64,000 bases of DNA from assembly GCF_007829525.1 (NCBI RefSeq), contig NZ_VLJP01000067.1, positions 64,514-128,513 on the forward strand, in the 5' to 3' direction. Both the position numbers and the translations under genes were made by a program. Positions within the stretch are counted from its first letter, which is position 1, and each line of letters opens with the position of its first letter. Shown here piece by piece: positions 17,012 to 25,179 of the stretch. Origin of the DNA: Mesorhizobium sp. J18 (GTDB lineage: Bacteria > Pseudomonadota > Alphaproteobacteria > Rhizobiales > Rhizobiaceae). The notes beneath the pieces are model-generated. The model saw nothing but the letters and a program-made list of their open reading frames with translations. It did not search any database and was not told the DNA's origin.

Positions 17012-17376
17012 GCCAGCGAGTTGGCAGCCTCCGCTACCTGCTGGTAAATCCAGTCTTCCCGATCAAGGATTTCGACTGCCTTCTTGAAGGAAAACTCAGG
17101 CTTCTCGCCCCCGTAGGTGTGCTCTCCCCAATCCCAGGACGCGATCCACGATGCGGCTTTCTCCAGCTCTTGGCGCAGGCGCATCTCGCCCTTGACCAGC
17201 TTGCCGCGCTGTTGCCTTTCGGTCACCTCGTCGACATGCTTGCGGAGAACCTTCTTGGCTTCCGCGGAGGAGGCCGATCGGATCTGAAAGGTGATGCCGA
17301 TCTTCTCTTCGGTATCGGGGCGAACGAGCTCGAGCGGAAACAGCGTCTCGTAATTGTAGATGCCGGCGATATCCAT
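16969..17376 (-). CDS. Tail assembly chaperone G
   Basis: The 135-residue zero-frame product is an alpha/beta protein (MDIAGIYNYETLFPLELV at the start) in the place of lambda gpG, between the major tail protein and the tape measure. It contains a tail-chaperone-like core with the charged segment KKVLRKHVDEVTERQQRGK. Most ribosomes would stop at 16969; a minority would shift at 17005-17011 to make the GT fusion. It helps hold the tape measure open for tail-tube assembly and is absent from the virion. Confidence 0.8.
   Translation of the reverse strand: MDIAGIYNYETLFPLELVRPDTEEKIGITFQIRSASSAEAKKVLRKHVDEVTERQQRGKLVKGEMRLRQELEKAASWIASWDWGEHTYGGEKPEFSFKKAVEILDREDWIYQQVAEAANSLANFTKESPKTAAKP
17005..17011 (-). 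promoter_or_regulatory. Programmed -1 ribosomal frameshift site A_AAT_TTT
   Basis: On the coding strand the zero-frame codons are GCA AAT TTT, so the heptamer fits X_XXY_YYZ and re-pairs as AAA TTT after a -1 slip. It lies 12 codons before the zero-frame stop (16969-16971), and the -1 frame then runs on for 125 codons. No stimulatory hairpin or upstream Shine-Dalgarno element was worked out. Confidence 0.7.
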
Positions 17377-17384
17377 GCATCACC

Positions 17385-17885
17385 TCAAGGAGCGATGGGC
17401 TCAGGGTCAACGACGATCTCGCGCTGGATCAGACCGAGCGTGAAGACCTCGAGGTTGAAATCCTCGTTCCGGCCGTTCGGACGCGTCGGGCCGGTGACCA
17501 GGCCGCGATTATAGTAGACCGAGTTGGTCGTACTCTCGTCGGGCGCGTCAGCGTCCTCAGTCTTGAACGCATACAGGTACTTCGTCGCGGCTGCCGCGCG
17601 CATCGCCTTCTGGCCAGGATCAGAAGTATTGCGCGCGACCTCGACCGGAGGATCGCCGGCATTTGAGATGCCCTTCTGCTTCTGGGTCACATCCGTCGAG
17701 AGCTCGTCATAGCTGACGATATTGGTCTGTGTACCGCTCTCACCGATCGAGCCGACATTCTTGACCTCCAGCCAGGTCAGCGCCTCATAGTCGGTCTGGG
17801 TAAGGTCGGTTGGCTGCGGCAGCGGAGTGGTGTTATCCGTGTCAACCGCAATGTAGAATTTCCTGCCCTTGTTGGTGTTCGCCAT
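17385..17885 (-). CDS. Major tail (tube) protein
   Basis: The 166-residue product starts MANTNKGRKFYIAVDTD and has the size and beta-rich character of siphovirus tail-tube proteins of this region. It lies just upstream of the G/GT chaperone genes, the standard place for the tube protein. It would polymerise into the tail tube on the tape measure. The call rests on gene order and the sequence pattern around EALTWLEVKNVGSIGE. Confidence 0.8.
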   Translation of the reverse strand: MANTNKGRKFYIAVDTDNTTPLPQPTDLTQTDYEALTWLEVKNVGSIGESGTQTNIVSYDELSTDVTQKQKGISNAGDPPVEVARNTSDPGQKAMRAAAATKYLYAFKTEDADAPDESTTNSVYYNRGLVTGPTRPNGRNEDFNLEVFTLGLIQREIVVDPEPIAP

Positions 17886-17888
17886 GGG

Positions 17889-18104
17889 TCAGCCCTCCTG
17901 CTTGGCCTTCGGCAGCAGATCGGAGACGGGATGCACCTTCACCCCGACTTCTTCATATGCCGCCTTAATGTTGGGATAGTCGCCGTTCAGGTAGACCGCC
18001 TTGGCCTCCTTCTTCACGCCGGCGAAATGGACCGGGTTGACGACCTTGATGCCGTCAGCCTTCGGCAAGCCGGGTAATCGCGTGCCGGAATAGACAAGCT
18101 TCAT
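17889..18104 (-). CDS. Small conserved-looking phage protein
   Basis: The 71-residue product is basic with a compact alpha/beta pattern and no recognised family. It lies three bases upstream of the tail-tube gene on the same strand and is part of the same translation unit. Small proteins of this kind at this position may assist tail-tube or terminator assembly, but nothing in the sequence shows it. Confidence 0.6.
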   Translation of the reverse strand: MKLVYSGTRLPGLPKADGIKVVNPVHFAGVKKEAKAVYLNGDYPNIKAAYEEVGVKVHPVSDLLPKAKQEG

Positions 18105-18116
18105 CTTTGCTCTCTC

Positions 18117-18530
18117 CTAGACGATGGCTTCAATTGAGATGGTCACAGGGACTTGGACGTGAGTGTCGTCGGCAATGGGCTGCGCGATCTCAGGAGCGCG
18201 GACCACGCGAGCCGTGACACCTTCTGCTGTCATGCGCAGATCAGCCGGGAAATGCGCCGCCACCTTCCCGGCTATCTCTAAGGCTACGGAGACGTTCTGA
18301 TTCTTCTTGCCGAACACATCCACCTGCAGCAACGAAAGACGCTGGTGAGGATCGGAGCCGCGCAGGAACAGGCGGCGGTTGATGTTCGGTATCCAGGTTA
18401 CGCGGAGATAACCCGACAGCGGCGCGTCGAAACTCTCGTTCGGCCATGCGACCGGCAGTGCCGGCGACAAGACGAGCGACTGCACCCTCGCCTTGAGAGC
18501 GAGCCAGATCGACGTTTCAATGGTCGGCAT
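18117..18530 (-). CDS. Probable tail terminator, DUF4128-like
   Basis: The 137-residue product resembles the phage DUF4128 / lambda gpU type: a mixed alpha/beta protein with WPNESFDAPLSGYLRV at about 29-44. It lies between the minor head or HK97-gp10-like genes and the tube protein, where tail terminators are encoded. It would stop tube growth and join tail to head. Identification is by position and overall pattern. Confidence 0.65.
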   Translation of the reverse strand: MPTIETSIWLALKARVQSLVLSPALPVAWPNESFDAPLSGYLRVTWIPNINRRLFLRGSDPHQRLSLLQVDVFGKKNQNVSVALEIAGKVAAHFPADLRMTAEGVTARVVRAPEIAQPIADDTHVQVPVTISIEAIV

Positions 18531-18550
18531 TCTGCGCTATTCCTTGGCCG

Positions 18551-18757
18551 ATGAAGCCGCTCAGCGACAACGAGATCCACGAAAGACTGACCGCCGCCCG
18601 CCAGCTTATCGGCGACGACACGGCGGAGACTGTGCGTGGCGACACGGCCCTTGAGGCTGCCAGGCGGGTGCTTTCCGGCCTCTCCCTCGCCCTACTCCTG
18701 GCCGGTGAGCAGGAGAGCGATCGTCTGGCCGGCGTTAAAGACCAAAACGCGCCTTAA
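18551..18757 (+). CDS. Small plus-strand protein between late genes
   Basis: A 68-residue helical product in the 204-base gap between two minus-strand tail genes, with its last 23 bases overlapping the end of the neighbouring gene. Third codon positions are G or C rich as in true genes, and the sequence is amphipathic (TAARQLIGDDTAETVRG). No good ribosome-binding site precedes the ATG. It fits the pattern of plus-strand morons seen elsewhere in the late region. It could be a chance frame. Confidence 0.4.
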   Translation: MKPLSDNEIHERLTAARQLIGDDTAETVRGDTALEAARRVLSGLSLALLLAGEQESDRLAGVKDQNAP

Positions 18758-19148
18758 GCTCTGCCGCCTTCTCTGCGACGATCGCCTGCCAACGCTGCGC
18801 CACCATATCCACCCACGGTCGCGGCGGCCTTCCCCCTGCCCCGTAATGGACATAGGCGCCGTACCTGGCCATGTAGCCGAGATAGATCGTCTCTCCGACA
18901 TCGGCGGCCATGATGACCAATTCGATCTGGCCATAGTCGGGCGTGAACGTGCCGCCTGGATTGTCGAGCGACAGGACTGGCATTGCCGTGGTCGAGGCCC
19001 GGAGCGATGCTCGCAAGAACCCGGTATCGACCGGCACCAGCGCCTGCATCTGGCTCACCAGTTCCTGCACGCTCTCGTGAAAGACGGCCTCGATCGCACC
19101 CTCGACCTTGTGAACCCATGCGTCGATCTGAGCCGAGAATGACGCCAT
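18735..19148 (-). CDS. HK97-gp10-type head-tail completion protein
   Basis: The 137-residue product starts at the ATG at 19148 (MASFSAQIDAWVHKVEG) and contains the pattern VDTGFLRASLRAS at about residues 37-50, the hallmark of the HK97 gp10 family. It would join the tail to the head completion complex. The longer upstream reading of the frame is a shadow of the preceding gene, whose stop overlaps this ATG as TGATG. Confidence 0.85.
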   Translation of the reverse strand: MASFSAQIDAWVHKVEGAIEAVFHESVQELVSQMQALVPVDTGFLRASLRASTTAMPVLSLDNPGGTFTPDYGQIELVIMAADVGETIYLGYMARYGAYVHYGAGGRPPRPWVDMVAQRWQAIVAEKAAELKARFGL

Positions 19149-20200
19149 CACGCCGCCCTCTGCCGGCGCACGACGCTGGCGAAGTAGTCGATCTTGTATT
19201 CCATCCAGCAGCGGCAGCCGACTGTCTCGGAGGCAGGTGCCTGCGGGTCCCCAGGATAGCGCAGCATCGCACCGCTCGGGCTTTGGAAGAAGCCGTCCAT
19301 CGGAGCTGATTTTCCCGAAAGAGCCCGGTGCGTATGCCTCACGCGGCTGTCGCCGGCAGACCGCCACACCTTCGTGACATCCTCCACTTTGATCTTGCCG
19401 GCCGCGATCTGCTGACGGATCGCATCGTCACGGCTCTTGCCGAGCGCGGTCATGGTCTCGGTCCGGGCCAGCATTTCACCGCGGAGTTCAAGGAGCCGAT
19501 CTGAGTACCTGCCGACGATCCTGTTAACGATTTCGGCAGGGATTGGTTTACCCTCTTGGAGGGCTCTTGTGACCGTCTTGTCGAAACGCCTATCGCGCCG
19601 GCCTCTTTCCAGATACCGCCTGAGTTGATCGGGCTCACCAGAAAGCAGTTCCTGGCGCACGCGGGCAACATAACGCGCCTGAGCTGTGGTGAGTCCGATC
19701 ACCCCGCCTTCTCGCCTGTTCGTTGCTCTGTTGACCCTCCCGACCACATCCAGGGCTGTCTGACGCGGGTTCTGGCCGATCGAAAGACCCTCCGTCAGTA
19801 CAGTCCTGATCGCCTCACGCTGATCATCTACAATCCTCGTCACCAGAGTGGACGAATGCCCGCGCAGCCAAGCCTCAGCCTCGGGATTCCGGACGCCGAA
19901 CCGGAACACGACCCTGTTGCCCTCGGGATCGGTCACCCTGGGCAAGTTCTCAACCGTGGCAGCACCGCCGGCGTTGTATGCCTCGGCGATCGCCAATTCG
20001 AGCTTGGCAAAGGCGTCAGCGTCCAGATGCATTGCCTCGATCGCGCCGGTAACGTCACCGCGCTCCAGGCGCTCAACGATAACCCTGAGGACAATTGCGT
20101 TGCGGATATCGTCGACGGCCGAGAGAAAGGCCAAGCGCAGCCGCTCGTCATATGTGGCGAGCAGTTCCTTGATGATGTCGCGGGTTGGGCGATTAACCAC
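19148..20200 (-). CDS. Phage head morphogenesis (Mu F / SPP1 gp7-type) minor protein
   Basis: The 350-residue product has a helical N-terminal part and a C-terminal segment with WRSAGDSRVRHTHRALSG (about 276-293) and ETVGCRCWMEY (about 325-335). That pairing marks the Phage_Mu_F-like family. It is a minor head protein that may be injected with the DNA. The start is a GTG with AGGAGGAG upstream. It faces a small plus-strand gene across a 33-base gap. Its position among connector genes is unusual, since the family is often next to the portal. Confidence 0.85.
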   Translation of the reverse strand: MVNRPTRDIIKELLATYDERLRLAFLSAVDDIRNAIVLRVIVERLERGDVTGAIEAMHLDADAFAKLELAIAEAYNAGGAATVENLPRVTDPEGNRVVFRFGVRNPEAEAWLRGHSSTLVTRIVDDQREAIRTVLTEGLSIGQNPRQTALDVVGRVNRATNRREGGVIGLTTAQARYVARVRQELLSGEPDQLRRYLERGRRDRRFDKTVTRALQEGKPIPAEIVNRIVGRYSDRLLELRGEMLARTETMTALGKSRDDAIRQQIAAGKIKVEDVTKVWRSAGDSRVRHTHRALSGKSAPMDGFFQSPSGAMLRYPGDPQAPASETVGCRCWMEYKIDYFASVVRRQRAA

Positions 20201-20233
20201 TATACTCTCCTCCTGACCATCATGGAGGCCCCG

Positions 20234-20536
20234 ATGATCACCGGTTCCCTTTGTCGAGCTGCTCGAGCCTTGGTGGAGATCAGCCGCGCCAAACTGGCGG
20301 CAAACGTGAATGTTGATGAGGCGGTCATCGAGAATTTCGAGCGGGATGTCCGCATTCCTAACGATGCCACCATCTTAGCAATTCAGCGGGAGCTCGAAGC
20401 CATCGGTGCCGTCTTCCTCCCCGAAGAGGGCTCTCAGGGGGTAGGCGTCAGGTTGAAATTCAATCGGTCGCTTACAAAGCGCATTGGCATCCTCGAGAAC
20501 GAGGGCGGAGCGACGGGACGGGACGACGTCCCTTAA
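20234..20536 (+). CDS. Small XRE-like DNA-binding protein (moron)
   Basis: The 100-residue product begins MITGSLCRAARALVEISRAKLAANVNVDEAVIENFE in pattern, matching small rhizobial helix-turn-helix proteins in which Cys-Arg-Ala-Ala-Arg leads the first helix. The ATG at 20234 has GGAGG six bases upstream; one at 20222 does not. It lies on the plus strand amid minus-strand head genes and its 3' end overlaps the next gene by four bases. It probably regulates transcription, perhaps of the moron itself. The target is unknown. Confidence 0.7.
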   Translation: MITGSLCRAARALVEISRAKLAANVNVDEAVIENFERDVRIPNDATILAIQRELEAIGAVFLPEEGSQGVGVRLKFNRSLTKRIGILENEGGATGRDDVP

Positions 20537-20922
20537 GCCGCGCACCACGCCTTCCACGCGACCACAGTCCCTGAACCAGGTATCGGGGTCAGATTGCTTA
20601 TCGCGCGCTCCACACCGTCGATAATGAGCGTGTCGGTCAGGGCGGGTGTGTTCGCCGGGATCTCCGGTTCCACCGATGCAGGGATTGTCGGCACCGCAAA
20701 CGTCACCATGTCGCCGGTCTCGACGATCAGGACGCCGTTCTCGTAGCGCTGGTGGAGCCGTTTGACCGTCGCGCTGAGTGGATAGGTCGTGACCGTCTCA
20801 CCGGGCGGGTCCCATTCGTTCTCGCCCGGCGTTGTGGTCACGCGCTTAAGGAGGACGGTGCCTTGCTGGAACTCTGACAGCAGCTCGTCGGCAACGCCGC
20901 GCATTTCGTCGTAGAAGGTCAT
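20533..20922 (-). CDS. Head-tail connector protein
   Basis: The 129-residue product starts MTFYDEMRGVADELLSEFQ and shows a beta-rich middle (ENEWDPPGETVTTYPLSATV), the pattern of small phage head-closure proteins. It is coupled by TGATG to the preceding adaptor-like gene. It would close the connector after packaging. The longer upstream part of the frame is a shadow. Confidence 0.65.
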   Translation of the reverse strand: MTFYDEMRGVADELLSEFQQGTVLLKRVTTTPGENEWDPPGETVTTYPLSATVKRLHQRYENGVLIVETGDMVTFAVPTIPASVEPEIPANTPALTDTLIIDGVERAISNLTPIPGSGTVVAWKAWCAA

Positions 20923-21404
20923 CACACCACCAGGATGGAAGGGAAGCCGCCCACGGGCATCAGGAGCGGCGCCAGCAGCCCTTCGATATCCGACGACAGC
21001 GAAGCGGTCACCGCGCCTCCCGTGGCCTCGCCTCCGTCGAAGAATTCCCGCTCTATCGTATCCACCTTCTGCCTCTTCACACGGCGAGCCGGATCGATGA
21101 CGACCGACAGAGCGGCTGGATTGGTCGCAGCGATGTAGGCGGCGCGATAGCTCGCCTTCACCACGCGGTCGGGAACCATGTCGGAAGCAAGAGCAGATCC
21201 GAAGATGTACGCGCCAGTCCGCGGCCACTCCCGCTCCTGCTCAGGATCAGTGGGAGTGCCTACAAAGCGCGGCCCGTAGGTCGCATCAATATAGGCGCTC
21301 CCACGTTGACGTAGCACGGCCGGCGATGGCGCGTCGTCCGGCAGCGTGTAGCCGTTCTCCGTCAGCCATGTCTCAAACCCGGCATCATCGCCATAACCGG
21401 CCAT
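20922..21404 (-). CDS. Head-tail adaptor (DnaT-like fold, phage head completion)
   Basis: The 160-residue product starts MAGYGDDAGFETWLTENGY and resembles phage proteins of the DnaT-like / gp6-like head-tail adaptor class. Its N-terminal pattern DDAPSPAVLRQRGSAYIDATYG is typical of that group. A ribosome-binding site GGAG precedes the ATG. It lies in the connector block between major capsid and tail genes. It would bind the portal ring. Confidence 0.7.
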   Translation of the reverse strand: MAGYGDDAGFETWLTENGYTLPDDAPSPAVLRQRGSAYIDATYGPRFVGTPTDPEQEREWPRTGAYIFGSALASDMVPDRVVKASYRAAYIAATNPAALSVVIDPARRVKRQKVDTIEREFFDGGEATGGAVTASLSSDIEGLLAPLLMPVGGFPSILVV

Positions 21405-21474
21405 CGGTCACTCCGTTGGATTGGAACATTCTCTCCAAGCGCCTGTTGGGTTTTCTCCTTGAAGGGAGAGAACC

Positions 21475-21630
21475 ATGCAGAACGAGAAGATGAAGGGTTC
21501 CGAAGATAAGTCACGCGGTCAGACGAAGACCGACAAAGAGAATGTCGAGCCGATCCAAGAGTTGGATAAAGACACTCAGAAAGGCCTTGGCAAGACCGAA
21601 GACAAGATCCGTGACAAGCTGAAGGGCTGA
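21475..21630 (+). CDS. Small hydrophilic protein (CsbD-like character)
   Basis: The 51-residue product is rich in Lys, Asp and Glu with no hydrophobic segment and is probably disordered or helical. The frame has a strong ribosome-binding site (GAAGGGAGAG, about five bases before ATG) on the plus strand, opposite the late operon. A G/C-rich hairpin follows its stop codon. It resembles small stress-linked proteins in composition only; the function is unknown. Confidence 0.6.
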   Translation: MQNEKMKGSEDKSRGQTKTDKENVEPIQELDKDTQKGLGKTEDKIRDKLKG

Positions 21631-21641
21631 CGGATCGGAAA

Positions 21642-21665
21642 GGGCCGCGAACAAAGCCGCGGCCC
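21642..21665. terminator. Strong hairpin after the 51-residue gene
   Basis: GGGCCGCG (21642-21649) and CGCGGCCC (21658-21665) form an 8-bp stem with an 8-base loop, 11 bases past the stop codon. No T-run follows on the plus strand; on the minus strand it is followed by TTTCC. It may mark a transcript end but is not a classic terminator. Confidence 0.4.
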
Positions 21666-21705
21666 ATGTCCCTTACTCCAGCTTGGCTCAACAGGATCGA
21701 TGCTA

Positions 21706-22215
21706 ATGACCGACGTGACCGCCGTGAGGCGCCTCGATCTAAATCGATACCTTGGGCGCTGGTATGAAATCTGCCGCTTGCCCTTGAGATGGGAAGACGA
21801 GACGGCGACCGACATTACCGCGAACTACTCGCTAAACGAGGACGGGAACGTCAGGGTCGACAATAGATGCTTCGATGAAGACGGTAAGCCATCTCAAGCA
21901 GTTGGCGAGGCCGTGCCCGTTGACGATGCAAAATCTCGCCTGAAACTCACCTTCCTGCCCGAATACATCCGCTGGATACCGTTCACCAAAGCAGACTATT
22001 GGGTCCTCAAAATCGACCCCGACTACCACACGGCTTTGGTCGGCACGCCGGATCGAAAGTACCTTTGGATTCTGTCTCGCCAGCCTGAGATATCCGAAGA
22101 GACGAAAGCCGAATTTCTTGCTGAAGCCCGCCGGCAAGGTTTCGACCTTACCCATCTTATAACCCCGCGGCACACAGGCCGCGAGGTAACAGATGAAATG
22201 CTCGAGAGGGATTAG
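21706..22215 (+). CDS. Lipocalin family protein (Blc-like), cargo gene
   Basis: The 169-residue product has the lipocalin signature near its N-terminus (YLGRWYEICRLP, with the invariant Gly-x-Trp). A second conserved stretch is TDITANYSLNEDGNVRVDN, and DPDYHTALVGTPDRKYLWILSR follows, all as in bacterial lipocalins. There is no signal peptide or lipobox, so it would be cytoplasmic, unlike Blc of E. coli. The ATG at 21706 has AGGA nine bases upstream; ATG 21700 is also possible. It lies on the plus strand inside the head genes, ending four bases into the next gene. Confidence 0.8.
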   Translation: MTDVTAVRRLDLNRYLGRWYEICRLPLRWEDETATDITANYSLNEDGNVRVDNRCFDEDGKPSQAVGEAVPVDDAKSRLKLTFLPEYIRWIPFTKADYWVLKIDPDYHTALVGTPDRKYLWILSRQPEISEETKAEFLAEARRQGFDLTHLITPRHTGREVTDEMLERD

Positions 22216-22571
22216 GGCTCCGGCTTCGTAGCCAGTTCCTCGAGCGCGGCGACGATCTCATCCTTCTTGGATGGGGTCGCCTCGCCGAGGAGCTTCGAGG
22301 CTGCCGATTTGAAGGCCATGAAGTTGCCGTCGGCCATCGCGAGGACTTCGGCGGCCGACTTTGTATCGTCAGCCTCCTCCCCCTTCTTCTCCTTGCCACC
22401 CTTGGCCTTCACCTTGACGCCTTCCCGCTCGAAGGCCTCGATCTGGGCCTCAGTGAGTTCCTTGGCATCGACCAGGTCAGCCTGCTTGCCGGCAGGGACG
22501 ACCGTGTGGCCGCCCCTCACCTTGAAGGCCTTGGCAACATGGCTGCCGTTCTTGACGTGATACTGTGCCAT
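22212..22571 (-). CDS. Small phage protein after the capsid gene
   Basis: The 119-residue product starts MAQYHVKNGSHVAKAF and has a beta-rich N-terminal third (HTVVPAGKQADL) followed by a charged helical tail. It follows the capsid gene by two bases and precedes the adaptor gene, where small head-completion or decoration proteins are encoded. The longer upstream reading belongs to a shadow. No family was recognised. Confidence 0.6.
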   Translation of the reverse strand: MAQYHVKNGSHVAKAFKVRGGHTVVPAGKQADLVDAKELTEAQIEAFEREGVKVKAKGGKEKKGEEADDTKSAAEVLAMADGNFMAFKSAASKLLGEATPSKKDEIVAALEELATKPEP

Positions 22572-22573
22572 GA

Positions 22574-23599
22574 TCAGGTCCTCACACCCTTCCTCAGGAC
22601 ATCGGGACGCTGCACGAAATACAGCGGATAGCTGTAGAGCTCGCCGCGCGTCCATGCCTGCCGGTCACGATCCGGGATGTTGATGGCATAGGTCTGCTGA
22701 CCCAGCGTGTTGATGTACGGGCCGAACTCTGCCGGCGCATACGCCACCTTGAACACGTCACGCGCACCAACGGGGAAGAACTTCGCCTCGTCCGTGTCGA
22801 TTGCCACGGTCGAATTGTCGTCGGTGCCCCGATAGTTGTGCCAGGTGATGCTGCCATAAACAAAGGACTGGAACGACCGATCCTGTCGCAGATCGGCGGC
22901 GGCCTGCCAGTTGATGTAGGTCTTCTCCACCTCCGGATGCGTGATCAGCGCATCGAAGAAGGCGTCGCCGACCAAGGCGTGCACCGTTGTCGCCGGGGTG
23001 AACGCGCCGCCGGCCGACCGCTGCATGGACCGGATCACCTCGGCGCACTTCAGACGCACGGCACCAGGCGCCGGCGCGGCATTGTCGAGATCGAAGTTGA
23101 TCGCGGCAGGCTCGGCCACACCGAACTCGGTGAAGTAGTTGTAGATCACCGTCGTGCCGTCGGCATCGAGCAGGAGGCCCTGCAGGGCGCCGAGGCGATG
23201 GAACTCATGGGTGAGCTCCATGTCGTCGCGGATCATCGCCATGCGGCGCAGGTATTCGGCCTGCACCTGAGCGAACTCGGTTTCCGATCCGAATGCGCGG
23301 ATGCCCTGGATCTCCTCGGCATAGAGCGTGAAGCCCTTGGCGAGGCGAACCGTCTTGAGCGGAACCGCATTGCGGGGATCGACCTCAAGCTCCTTCGGCG
23401 GTGCACCGATGGCGCTCGCGGGGATCAGGACCAGCTTGTTCTCGCGACGATCGACGAAGATCGAGCGGGTACGAACCGGCATCGGCTCGAAGATGCCGAG
23501 CGATCCAAGAAGCTGGGGCTTGTACCCGACCTTGGAGACCGCGCCGGTGAGCGAGGTCATCGAGAAGGCCGAGTTGTTGAAGATATCCATAGATGCCAT
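22574..23599 (-). CDS. Major capsid protein, lambda gpE type
   Basis: The 341-residue product matches the Phage_cap_E type (MDIFNNSAFSMTSLTGAV at the start; KTVRLAKGFTLYAEEIQG near residue 80; VHALVGDAFFDALITHPEV near 206) and has the same length as lambda gpE. A GGAGG ribosome-binding site lies eight bases before the ATG. It forms the HK97-fold icosahedral shell and follows the decoration protein and protease-scaffold genes in standard order. Confidence 0.93.
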   Translation of the reverse strand: MASMDIFNNSAFSMTSLTGAVSKVGYKPQLLGSLGIFEPMPVRTRSIFVDRRENKLVLIPASAIGAPPKELEVDPRNAVPLKTVRLAKGFTLYAEEIQGIRAFGSETEFAQVQAEYLRRMAMIRDDMELTHEFHRLGALQGLLLDADGTTVIYNYFTEFGVAEPAAINFDLDNAAPAPGAVRLKCAEVIRSMQRSAGGAFTPATTVHALVGDAFFDALITHPEVEKTYINWQAAADLRQDRSFQSFVYGSITWHNYRGTDDNSTVAIDTDEAKFFPVGARDVFKVAYAPAEFGPYINTLGQQTYAINIPDRDRQAWTRGELYSYPLYFVQRPDVLRKGVRT

Positions 23600-23613
23600 G
23601 GTTTCGGCCTCCG

Positions 23614-23979
23614 TTAGCGGACGATGATGCCGAGCGCCGCCAGAGCCGCGTTGGCCGTAGCCTTCGCAGCGTCATCGGCGCCAGCCTGGTAGATGAGATG
23701 CGCCCCGTTCACCTCGCAGTCGCGAACGACAATGGTGCGCTTGACCGTACCGACGGCAGCCTCAAACAGGATGCCGGCGATTGTCTGTGAGCCATCGGCA
23801 CCAGCCGGGTTGTACTGGACGTAGTTCCCGCCGGCGGTGAGCTTGCCGAGGATGGTGCCGGCGAGAAGACCAGGAGCAGTCCCAGCGGCCACCGTGCCCT
23901 CTTCCCGGCTGCGGTACATGCCGTTCGCCTCGGAGACGAGGAAATTGGCCGTGCCGCGATTTTCATTGAGCTGTGCCAT
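23614..23979 (-). CDS. Head decoration protein, lambda gpD type
   Basis: The 121-residue product resembles the HDPD/gpD family. The Gly/Ala-rich N-terminus includes FLVSEANGMYRSREEGTV, and a beta-rich core follows (GTILGKLTAGGNYVQYNP). It would bind the three-fold axes of the expanded capsid and stabilise it. It lies 14 bases before the capsid gene and 4 after the protease-scaffold gene, the lambda order. Confidence 0.88.
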   Translation of the reverse strand: MAQLNENRGTANFLVSEANGMYRSREEGTVAAGTAPGLLAGTILGKLTAGGNYVQYNPAGADGSQTIAGILFEAAVGTVKRTIVVRDCEVNGAHLIYQAGADDAAKATANAALAALGIIVR

Positions 23980-23983
23980 TGGA

Positions 23984-25114
23984 TCAGGCTCCCTTCTTCA
24001 CGCTGACGCCGGCAGCAGCGAAGACACCCTCGCCCCACGCGTCATTGGCTGCGATGGAATGGTCCTGAGTGCGGAGCGCATCGCGAACGCTGTCGTTCGG
24101 CTTGGCATCCTTGGTCAGGGCCTTGAACATGCCGGCGATCATGTCGTCCGACATATCCTTGAGCTCTTCGTCACTGAACCTGGTGGCGACGACAGCCCTG
24201 CGGATCTCGGCATCGGTCTTGCCGTCCGTGACGATCTTCTCGTCGACGGCTTTTGCCGCGGTGACGAGAGCCGCACGATCGGCCACCATGCGGTCGATGT
24301 CGGCCGGCTTCGGTGCGGCGTCCTCGAGCTTCTTCTTGTCCGCCTTGAGAGTGCCGATCTCCTCGTCTTTCGCCTTGATGGCGTCGGCGTGAGCCTTTTC
24401 GGCATCAGCAAGCTTCGTCTGGGCGTCGGCGACGGCCTTCTGAAGCTTTTCGATGGCCTGGGCGCCCTGATCGGTCGTCTGGACCGAGAGACCGTCCACA
24501 ACCACCGTACGCAGATTTTCTCCGGGCATATCCGGGTTCCTTTCGTCTGCTATGGGTTGGGTGATCGGGGCAGCGCCCCAGGTTTTCGCGCTGTCGCCAA
24601 CGCGAGCTTGTGACCCGGCCCGGGCCTTATCGACCAGGGCGAGGTGATTGATGCGGATGGACCGCTGAACGGCGTCATAGGGCTCGCCGGAGGGCGTTAC
24701 GCCTGAGGTGAAGTCGAAGTCAGCGACATAGCCGGCCGACAGTTCCCGCTTGCCGCTCTCGATCAGGCCGATAGCGGCGGCATCCTTGAAGATCAGGGGA
24801 AGCTCAACCCAATCGTCGACCTTCTTCGCCGCCGTGCTGACCTCACCGACAGACAGTGCCTTCCAGTTGTCGGCCGTGACCTGCTCGGTCGGATGGTCGA
24901 TCGTAATCGGGGCGTGGCTGAAGCTTTGCAGGCTATCCTTGGCAAAGACTTCCTCGGCCGGGCGATAAACCCGGACGATCTTCATCTCGGGCCTGCCGAG
25001 CTCATCGCCGGTATAGAGCTGGATGCCGGCGCGCACGCATTTGGCGGTGGCGACAAGATAGCCGTCACCGGTCCGCCGCGTTCCCGCGACGGTTACAGCG
25101 TCTGTGAATTGCAT
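23984..25114 (-). CDS. Prohead protease-scaffold fusion, DUF2213-like
   Basis: The 376-residue product has an N-terminal DUF2213-like protease region (SFSHAPITIDHP at about 64-75 and ELSAGYVADFDF at about 123-134). A helical, charged C-terminal half follows (about 215-300), typical of an internal scaffold. It would cut scaffold and capsid proteins during maturation. It faces the RES-domain gene across a 65-base gap. The His of the first motif and the Ser of the second are the likely active residues, by family knowledge. Confidence 0.8.
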   Translation of the reverse strand: MQFTDAVTVAGTRRTGDGYLVATAKCVRAGIQLYTGDELGRPEMKIVRVYRPAEEVFAKDSLQSFSHAPITIDHPTEQVTADNWKALSVGEVSTAAKKVDDWVELPLIFKDAAAIGLIESGKRELSAGYVADFDFTSGVTPSGEPYDAVQRSIRINHLALVDKARAGSQARVGDSAKTWGAAPITQPIADERNPDMPGENLRTVVVDGLSVQTTDQGAQAIEKLQKAVADAQTKLADAEKAHADAIKAKDEEIGTLKADKKKLEDAAPKPADIDRMVADRAALVTAAKAVDEKIVTDGKTDAEIRRAVVATRFSDEELKDMSDDMIAGMFKALTKDAKPNDSVRDALRTQDHSIAANDAWGEGVFAAAGVSVKKGA

Positions 25115-25179
25115 ATTGTTGCTAGCTCTGTTGAAAACCGCTATCGCGACCTGAGTTCACGTTCCGGGGGGAGCAACAC

